Shown: positions 58,440-64,000 of the stretch, piece by piece | How the letters are laid out: the number at the start of each line of letters is the position of its first letter | How positions within the stretch are numbered: position 1 is the first letter of the stretch | Assembly (NCBI GenBank): GCA_903909435.1 | Contig: CAIVVT010000072.1 | Span: 62,001-126,000 of the forward strand | Source: an uncultured Acidobacteriia bacterium | GTDB taxonomy: Bacteria; Acidobacteriota; Terriglobia; Bryobacterales; Bryobacteraceae | Direction of reading: 5' to 3' | DNA length: 64,000 nt | The notes under the pieces: model-generated | Database searches by the model: none | What the model was told of the DNA's origin: nothing | Seen by the model: only the letters and a program-made list of their open reading frames with translations | Program-made: the position numbers and the translations under genes

Positions 58440-58752
58440 ACCCGGCCAGGGAAGCAATCGCCGGTCCATTCGGCGAGATGCTGTAACGTGTTCAATCAAA
58501 ACAGGCTTGGTACGGAGGGTCGTACCGCGGTGAGGGCCTCGCTGTCGCAATCGCCTGACACTGTCGGGAAAATCTGGCGGTAGCCTCCGCGCCCGAGCGG
58601 CAACTCAGGGGGCCGCGATGGGCTGGTTCCGGCCAGGCGCACCCAGCAGCGGACAGAGCAGGAATCGGCGCATGATCGGAGTCTCATTCTTTCATCCGCT
58701 TATGCGTTCGTCCCACACCCGCGCGGCAAGCCGGGTTGGGGGGCCATTCCGT
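58440..58752. other. 310-bp gap without a visible gene
   Basis: No open frame with protein-like composition lies here on either strand; the small frames are rich in Arg, Ser and Cys. A few short inverted repeats (for example CTGACACTGTCGG near 58556) are too weak to call. Confidence 0.35.
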
Positions 58753-59130
58753 TTACGACTTCAGTAGATGGGAGGGCAGGTGCACCTGCGAGTTCTGGGG
58801 GTCGAAGCAAACCAACCCGTGCCGGTCGGCCAGGTGGAGAACAAGCGGCAGCATGCCCGGATACCTGTCCGGCAGCAGCGCCATCAGCACGTAGTGGTCG
58901 GAGACGTCGAGTGCGCAAGCCCACGGGCACGCGTCCAGATCCTCCTCCGCCACCATGTCCACGTCCGGGTAGCGGCGGGTCAGTTCCTGGTGAAAGCCGT
59001 ATACCCCGGCGTGAAATCCAGTCGCTGCCGCGCGCCCTTCCACTAGCGCGGCGTACCAAGTCCGCGCATCCAGCCCGAAGGGCACGCTTTCGCCGCTCCA
59101 CACACCCAGATAGAAGTTCATGCTCCCCAT
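58753..59130 (-). CDS. Conserved-looking small protein of unknown function
   Basis: A 125-residue soluble protein. It begins MNFYLGVWSGESVPFGLDA after a few alternative residues, continues HQELTRRYPDVDMVAEEDLD and ends SQVHLPSHLLKS. Composition and length look genuine. The opening resembles small stand-alone proteins found near secreted-protein genes in several soil bacteria, though I cannot name a family. It is isolated, flanked by a gap on each side. A second Met (59121) is an alternative start. Confidence 0.62.
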   Translation of the reverse strand: MGSMNFYLGVWSGESVPFGLDARTWYAALVEGRAAATGFHAGVYGFHQELTRRYPDVDMVAEEDLDACPWACALDVSDHYVLMALLPDRYPGMLPLVLHLADRHGLVCFDPQNSQVHLPSHLLKS

Positions 59131-59959
59131 GCCGCTGCCCGATTTCAGCGAACATCCGGCCTGTTCGCGAAAACGCGCAGCGTCTTCAAATCATCAACTG
59201 TGTATTGGAGTCTAAACTACGCATTTTGTACGGGCAAGCTATGTTTGTTAATAGTTTGTAAAAAACAATAATCCAGGTTCCAAGAGTGCCTACAGCGAAA
59301 CAGCGGGAGTTATACTCCAGCGATGTCACATGCTGGATCGCGAGGGAATCCTGCAGGCAGCCTGCTACGCAACCGTTGTGGCGGCGGGCGCAGTGGCTGG
59401 GGCGGTGCGACAGTCGGGCAGCGTGAGCCGCTCGTAATGGCAACCGGAAGCCGTCAAGAGTTCTAAGTCCAGCGGAATTACGCCTGAAACTCAAATACTA
59501 CGAAGACAGATGCAGAGAGTCTTCAGTTCTTTCCCGCCTCCCGCGCCAGCCAACTCCCGTCTCCTATTCAAGGGTCATAACAATGGGCACGTTTTCCGGC
59601 AGTGCTGAATAACTGACAGGCGAGTGTAGAGGGCGGGACCGGATCAACTGCTTGCGGGTTAGTGGGGCAGTTCCCCGGCTCTGGCGGGGCGCTGATCGAA
59701 GCCGGTCGATTCCGCGAAGCCGCGTGGCACAGTTCTCCAGCGCTGTCGGAGCGGTTTCGCAGCCCCGGCGCAGGAACCGCGCCCACGGAACAGCCGCCAC
59801 TCGCGCACGGTCGCCAATCTGCTGCGATTTGGCATCGCGCGGGGACGCATTTCTCGTATTCTGGTGCAAGACCCAGTTCGTCTCAAAACACATCAAAATC
59901 ATGCGGGGGTAGACGGCGCCGCGCTGCGCGGTGCTATCTTCGGAGCTATTGGCGGGGGG
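59131..59959. other. 830-bp intergenic region, partly AT-rich
   Basis: No credible gene is present. Positions 59180-59290 are AT-rich (for example TTTGTTAATAGTTTGTAAAA), unlike the flanking DNA. A plus-strand frame is open from 59864 into the amino acid permease, but the protein-like sequence begins near 59960. Promoters for the permease are presumably here; I could not fix a -35/-10 pair. Confidence 0.4.
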
Positions 59960-61483
59960 ATGTTGTTGAGCCAACTGTTTCGCACCAAGAGTATAGACGC
60001 GCTGATCGAAGCGTCGAATGAAGAAGGGCATCGCTTAAAGCGCACCCTGGGCGTCTGGAGCCTGATGGCGCTCGGCATCGGCGCGGTGATCGGTTCCGGC
60101 ATCTTCACGCTGACCGGCACGGCGGCGGCGGGCAAGATCGAGAAATTCCATTCCATCCTGAACGCGACGGTCTTGGACGTGGTGCTATTCGGTTCCCACG
60201 CCGGCTCGCAGATGGGGCGGCCCGGCGCCGGTCCCGCCATCACGCTGTCGTTCGTGCTGGTCGCGATCGCCTGTGCCTTCGCGGGGCTGTGCTACGCCGA
60301 ACTGGCCTCGATGATTCCGATCGCGGGCAGCGCCTACACTTACTCCTACGCGATTCTGGGCGAAATTTTCGCCTGGATCATCGGTTGGGACCTGATCCTC
60401 GAATACGCCGTGTCGAACATGAGCGTCGCCGTCGGTTTCTCGGCCTACATACAAGACCTGGGGGACAACCTGTTCGGGGTCCACCTGCCCGTGCACTGGG
60501 CCTATCCGCCCTTGCCCGCACCGGGTCAACCGGCTGGCTGGTTCAATGTGCCGGCGCTGGTGATCACGCTGCTGGTGACGGTGATCCTGGTACGCGGCGT
60601 GCGGGAAAGCGCGCAAGCCAATACCGTGATGGTGCTGATCAAGATCGCCGCGATCCTGATCTTCTGCTTCGGCGCGGCCAGCGCGATCAAACCCGAAAAC
60701 TGGCATCCCTTCGCACCGCACGGGTTCTCCGGCATCCTGACCGGCGCCTCGATCGTGTTCTTCACCTACATCGGCTTCGACTCGGTCTCGACGGCGGCCG
60801 AGGAATGCCGCAACCCGCAGCGCGATCTGCCGATCGGCATCATCGCCACGTTGATCGTGTGCACCATCCTGTATGGCTCGGTATCGCTGGTGCTGACCGG
60901 GATCATCCGGTTCGACCGGCTGGGGACCGATTCGCCGGTGGCCGACGCGCTGCGCTTCCTGGGCTACAACCGGCTGCGTGTGGTGGTCACTGCTGGCGCG
61001 CTGATGGGCATGTTGTCGTCGCTGCTGGTGTACCAGTATGGACAGGCGCGGGTGTGGTTCGCGATGTCGCGCGACGGACTGCTGCCCAGCATGTTCTCGA
61101 AGGTCCACAGGACTTTCCAGACGCCGCATATCAGCACCTGGATCGCGGGCTTTTTCGTGGGCATTCCGGCGGGCATCTGGGACATCGACACGCTGGCGGA
61201 GCTGTCGAACATCGGTACCCTGTTCGCCTTTATTCTGGTGTCGGCGGGCGTGATCGTGCTGCGGCGCAAGCAGCCGGAGCGCAAACGCGCCTTCCGTGTG
61301 CCGTTCGTGCCCTTATTCCCGCTGATCTCCATCGCTTGCTGCCTGGTGCTGATGATGGGCTTGCCGCTGATGACCTGGCTGCGCTTCTTCCTGTGGCTCG
61401 GGGCCGGGCTGGTGATCTACTTTACCTACAGCCGCTTCAGGAGCAGTCTGCGGGATCCCGTGCCTGTGCCGGTATCGAACTGA
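59960..61483 (+). CDS. APC-family amino acid permease
   Basis: A 507-residue membrane protein with about 12 helices, of the cationic amino acid transporter/YfnA type. Helix 1 has IGAVIGSGIFTLTGTAAA, and later come IPIAGSAYTYSYAILGEIFA and GASIVFFTYIGFDSVSTAAE. An extra segment of about 35 residues lies between helices 1 and 2 (TAAAGKIEKFHSILNATVLD then SHAGSQMGRPGAGPA), longer than in typical permeases. The ATG at 59960 has GGGGGG upstream. A C-terminal extension is short. Substrate is probably a cationic or branched amino acid, not fixed by sequence. Confidence 0.9.
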   Translation: MLLSQLFRTKSIDALIEASNEEGHRLKRTLGVWSLMALGIGAVIGSGIFTLTGTAAAGKIEKFHSILNATVLDVVLFGSHAGSQMGRPGAGPAITLSFVLVAIACAFAGLCYAELASMIPIAGSAYTYSYAILGEIFAWIIGWDLILEYAVSNMSVAVGFSAYIQDLGDNLFGVHLPVHWAYPPLPAPGQPAGWFNVPALVITLLVTVILVRGVRESAQANTVMVLIKIAAILIFCFGAASAIKPENWHPFAPHGFSGILTGASIVFFTYIGFDSVSTAAEECRNPQRDLPIGIIATLIVCTILYGSVSLVLTGIIRFDRLGTDSPVADALRFLGYNRLRVVVTAGALMGMLSSLLVYQYGQARVWFAMSRDGLLPSMFSKVHRTFQTPHISTWIAGFFVGIPAGIWDIDTLAELSNIGTLFAFILVSAGVIVLRRKQPERKRAFRVPFVPLFPLISIACCLVLMMGLPLMTWLRFFLWLGAGLVIYFTYSRFRSSLRDPVPVPVSN

Positions 61484-61561
61484 GGATGGGCCGCGGGTTG
61501 CGGCGATAAACCGGCTCAGGGCCGGGCGGATGCCGCAAGAACAGGATAGGCTGTTGCTTGT

Positions 61562-62206
61562 ATGAAACGGATGAGCTTGCGTGTGATCATGTGCGGCGCG
61601 TTATGCGCGCTGCCGGCTTTGGCGCAGACCGCGCACCAGCACCACCCGCCTGAATCGGCCGCCGAGTATGCGCGCGTGCTGGAGGACCCCGAGCGGGATG
61701 GCTGGCAGAAGCCGCACGAAGTCATCCTGGCGCTCAAGTTGACCGGCCAGGAAACGGTGGCCGACATCGGTTCGGGCACGGGCTACTTCGCCAACAGGCT
61801 GGCCCGCCATGCCCGCCGCGTGTTCGCGGTGGATATCGATGCGCGCCTGCTGGAGATTTCGCTCAAATCCGCTCCCGGCAACGTCACGCCCGTGCTCGCC
61901 AGTACCGACAATCCGCGGCTCCCGGACGGCGCGAGCGACCTGATCTTTTTTTGCGACGTGGTCCACCACATTGAGAACCGGGCGGCGTACCTCGATAAAG
62001 TGAAACAGGCGCTCAAGCCGGGGGGGCGCATCGTCGTGATCGATTTTCACAAGCGCGAGTTGAAGATCGGCCCACCCGTGGAGATGAAGATCGACCGGGC
62101 GGACATGCTGCGGGAGTTCGAGCAGGCGGGCTTCAAACTAAGTGAAGAGCAGGGGTTCCTGCCATATCAGTATTACCTTGTGTTCAGCGCGGCTGCGGCG
62201 AAGTGA
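61562..62206 (+). CDS. Exported SAM-dependent methyltransferase-like protein
   Basis: A 214-residue protein with an N-terminal hydrophobic signal (LRVIMCGALCALPALAQTA) followed by a class I methyltransferase domain: motif I VADIGSGTGYF near residue 66, VFAVDIDARLLEI, and LIFFCDVVHHIENR before the post-methyl region. A His-rich stretch HQHHPPE follows the signal. Class I methyltransferases are normally cytoplasmic because they need SAM, so an exported version is odd; the hydrophobic start could also be a membrane anchor. Similar exported proteins occur in other soil bacteria. Substrate unknown. Confidence 0.82.
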   Translation: MKRMSLRVIMCGALCALPALAQTAHQHHPPESAAEYARVLEDPERDGWQKPHEVILALKLTGQETVADIGSGTGYFANRLARHARRVFAVDIDARLLEISLKSAPGNVTPVLASTDNPRLPDGASDLIFFCDVVHHIENRAAYLDKVKQALKPGGRIVVIDFHKRELKIGPPVEMKIDRADMLREFEQAGFKLSEEQGFLPYQYYLVFSAAAAK

Positions 62207-62421
62207 TCCGGGAGGCCCAGCGTTGAAAGACCGGCCAGGGATTGCAAACGGTTTTCACCCGGCTGCGAGGGGCGGCCGGATGGGACTTGCGGGACCGCAA
62301 GAGCCGGCAGCGTCCGCCGCGCCCGGTCCGCCGCATGGGCCATTGGTACTACGCCGATATCTGGTAAAACGAGAGTGCTTATCCTAAATAGATTCCTGGC
62401 GAGAGAGTGCAGTGTGAAGCG

Positions 62422-64000
62422 ATGACAGGTTGGATTGATTGGCAATGGTTAGCGCTCGCGGCGCCCTGGTTTGGCGCGGCACTTATTGCATTGACTGGCC
62501 TGATCGCGGCAGCCGCGGTCTGGGCCCGCTGGCAACCGTCGCCGGACGTTGAAATCGGCGGGCTGCCCCCGCTCCTGCGCTGGGGCCCGGCACTGGCCCT
62601 GGGCTGCGGGTGCGCCGCGCTGTTCTGCCTGGCCACACCGCGCTGGGAACTGGCGGCTCGGGCGGGCGCAGCCGCCGCCACTCTGGCCGCATTAACGGGA
62701 CTGTGCGCGTTCGGGTTGGGCCGCGCCGGCGACCACGCGGTCCGGCTGCTGATGGAGACCATCTTCTGGAAGCAGCACGCCGACACGGTCGCCATGCGGC
62801 TGCGGCACCTGTTGAAGAAAGACCAGATGCTGGCGTACGCGGCGAAGTCCATCCTGACTGAACTGGAAGCCTCATCGCTGCGCCTGTTCCTGCTCGACCA
62901 GACCGAGTTCCGGATGGTGGCTTCCCTGCCCTCGTCTCCGCTGCATCCGGGCCACTTCGACCGGGACGGATTGCTGGCGCAAGCTTTCAACCCGCCTCAC
63001 AGAGTCCCTTTCCTGGAGGTTTTCAATCCAACCACCGGACGGCCGGGCAATTGGGTCAAGCGCTTGAAGGAGGTGGACCCGGCTGAGTTGCAAGGCGAGT
63101 TGGAGAGCCTCAGTTCCTTTGAAGCCCAGGCAGCCGTGGGGTTCTGGCGCGAGTCGAAGCTGGCCGGGTTCTTCCTGATCGGCGGCAGGCTCACCAGCGA
63201 TCAGCTCACACCGGCGCAGATGCACTTTACGGCGGAAGTCGCGGACGAGGTCGCCCGCATGCTCGACGTGCTGGAAGCGTTGGAAAAGGCGGAGCGCATC
63301 CGGATGGAGGCCGAGGAGATCAGAAGAGCGCACGAGTTGGCCGCCGATCTGCGCAGGCACGTGAAGCCGCCCGAGCCCGTGCCTTTGGCGGAAGTGGCGG
63401 TGGAGCAGGCGGCTTCCAGTCCGTTGGACGCCGAGGAAGCGCAACTGCTCGATGAGTTGACCGCCGAGATGCACGAGCCGGCCCTCGTCGCGGAGGCGCG
63501 GGACGAACTGGCGGTAGCGGAAGCGGACCCTGGTCCGGTGGACTTCGAGGAAGCGCAACTGCTGCACGAGTTGGCCCAGGAACTGAACGAGACCGGGTTG
63601 CCGCCGGAGCCGGCCCCGGTGGCCCACGTGCCGGACGAAGCGGCGGTGGAAAACGCGGCTCTTGTACGGGTGGACTCCGAGGAAGTGCGGATGGTGCGCG
63701 AGCTGGCCACGCAGGTTCGCAAGCGCATGACGCCGCCCGACGTGGTGTCGGTGGCGGGCATGGAATACGGAGTGGCGGTGGAGATTGCGGAGGGCAGCCA
63801 GGGCAGATTCTGCGACGTGGTGGCGCTATCCGGCGCCTCGTTGGGGATCGTGATGGCGGAGTGCGAATCCTCCGGCGTGCGCGTCGCGGTGGAGATGGTG
63901 CGGCTGCAGGCGCTGCTGCGCAGCCGGTTCTACGTTTGCGGCGACGACCTGCGGCAGGCGCTGGACTCGGTGGAGAAGGCGCTGCTCGATTCGGGCGATG
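62422..64000 (+). CDS. Membrane GAF/SpoIIE-like regulator, C terminus outside the window
   Basis: An open frame from ATG 62422 to the right edge gives 526 residues. Three hydrophobic helices are at about 14-37, 53-72 and 77-102. A GAF-like domain follows at about 135-280. Three copies of an acidic helix pattern (DAEEAQLLDELTAE, DFEEAQLLHELAQE, DSEEVRMVRELATQ) lie at 63424, 63538 and 63670. A SpoIIE/PPM-type phosphatase fold starts near residue 440, but the metal-binding sites read EGSQGRFCD and AECESSG instead of the usual GGDFYD and GDVSGHG, so catalytic Asp residues are probably lost. It may act as a pseudophosphatase or partner of anti-sigma proteins. Confidence 0.7.
   Translation, partial: MTGWIDWQWLALAAPWFGAALIALTGLIAAAAVWARWQPSPDVEIGGLPPLLRWGPALALGCGCAALFCLATPRWELAARAGAAAATLAALTGLCAFGLGRAGDHAVRLLMETIFWKQHADTVAMRLRHLLKKDQMLAYAAKSILTELEASSLRLFLLDQTEFRMVASLPSSPLHPGHFDRDGLLAQAFNPPHRVPFLEVFNPTTGRPGNWVKRLKEVDPAELQGELESLSSFEAQAAVGFWRESKLAGFFLIGGRLTSDQLTPAQMHFTAEVADEVARMLDVLEALEKAERIRMEAEEIRRAHELAADLRRHVKPPEPVPLAEVAVEQAASSPLDAEEAQLLDELTAEMHEPALVAEARDELAVAEADPGPVDFEEAQLLHELAQELNETGLPPEPAPVAHVPDEAAVENAALVRVDSEEVRMVRELATQVRKRMTPPDVVSVAGMEYGVAVEIAEGSQGRFCDVVALSGASLGIVMAECESSGVRVAVEMVRLQALLRSRFYVCGDDLRQALDSVEKALLDSGD

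Noticed and set aside
59564-60031. 155-aa minus-strand frame opposite the permease start
   Set aside because: Overlaps the permease N terminus and is Arg/Pro/Ala-rich without domains.

Overview
The window looks like chromosomal DNA from an Acidobacteriota bacterium, most likely of the Bryobacterales/Solibacter type. This is inferred from GC-rich coding DNA, two tandem very large Oar-type TonB-dependent proteins with an N-terminal carboxypeptidase-regulatory-like domain, paired GH127/DUF1680 enzymes, a class II DAHP synthase and RNase J. No prophage, insertion sequence, CRISPR array or rRNA operon was seen. One tRNA gene (Lys, UUU) is present.

Region 1 (1-9.5 kb, minus strand) is a gas-vesicle cluster that runs off the left edge. 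In transcription order it holds an unassigned 207-aa protein, an NtrC-type sigma-54 activator, a GvpH-like Hsp20, a Cdc48-like double-AAA ATPase, two GvpF/L proteins, the shell protein GvpA, two small paralogous coiled-coil proteins, GvpN, another coiled-coil protein, an unresolved small ORF and a third GvpF/L cut by the window end. gvpA has a candidate -24/-12 promoter upstream and a very strong hairpin just after its stop, which suggests sigma-54/NtrC control and separation of abundant gvpA RNA from accessory-gene RNA. A 1.16-kb intergenic region with a repeated operator-like motif separates this from a divergent three-PAS histidine kinase and single-domain receiver (10.7-12.9 kb), probably the upstream signalling arm.

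Region 2 (13-28.9 kb) is a carbohydrate region. It has an exported CBM9-like protein, an ECF sigma factor overlapping a membrane anti-sigma factor, two tandem TonB-dependent receptors, two GH127-family enzymes with the Glu-x-Cys/Cys-Cys zinc-thiolate signature, and an exported TPR protein.

Region 3 (28.9-48.5 kb) is mostly housekeeping: CPA2 antiporter, GNAT plus MFS pair, PqiA-like protein, class II DAHP synthase, YdeI-like protein, TfoX-C/HhH protein, methionine aminopeptidase, GlcD-type FAD oxidase, RNase J preceded by a candidate ~110-nt small RNA or leader, a Tat-exported Nif3-like protein, a DUF membrane protein, SecA, a degenerate hybrid kinase, a 50-aa membrane protein and homoserine kinase.

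Region 4 (48.5-55.8 kb) encodes sugar and acid catabolism: a Gfo/Idh oxidoreductase, an L-fucose-isomerase-fold protein, tRNA-Lys, a nitrilase-family amidohydrolase, an enolase-superfamily dehydratase and a CocE-type hydrolase. Region 5 (55.9-64 kb) holds two decayed gene fragments joined at their truncated 5' ends (TPR protein and sigma-54 activator), GtrA and CDP-alcohol phosphatidyltransferase, an APC permease, an exported SAM methyltransferase, and a right-edge GAF/SpoIIE-like protein whose phosphatase motifs look degenerate.
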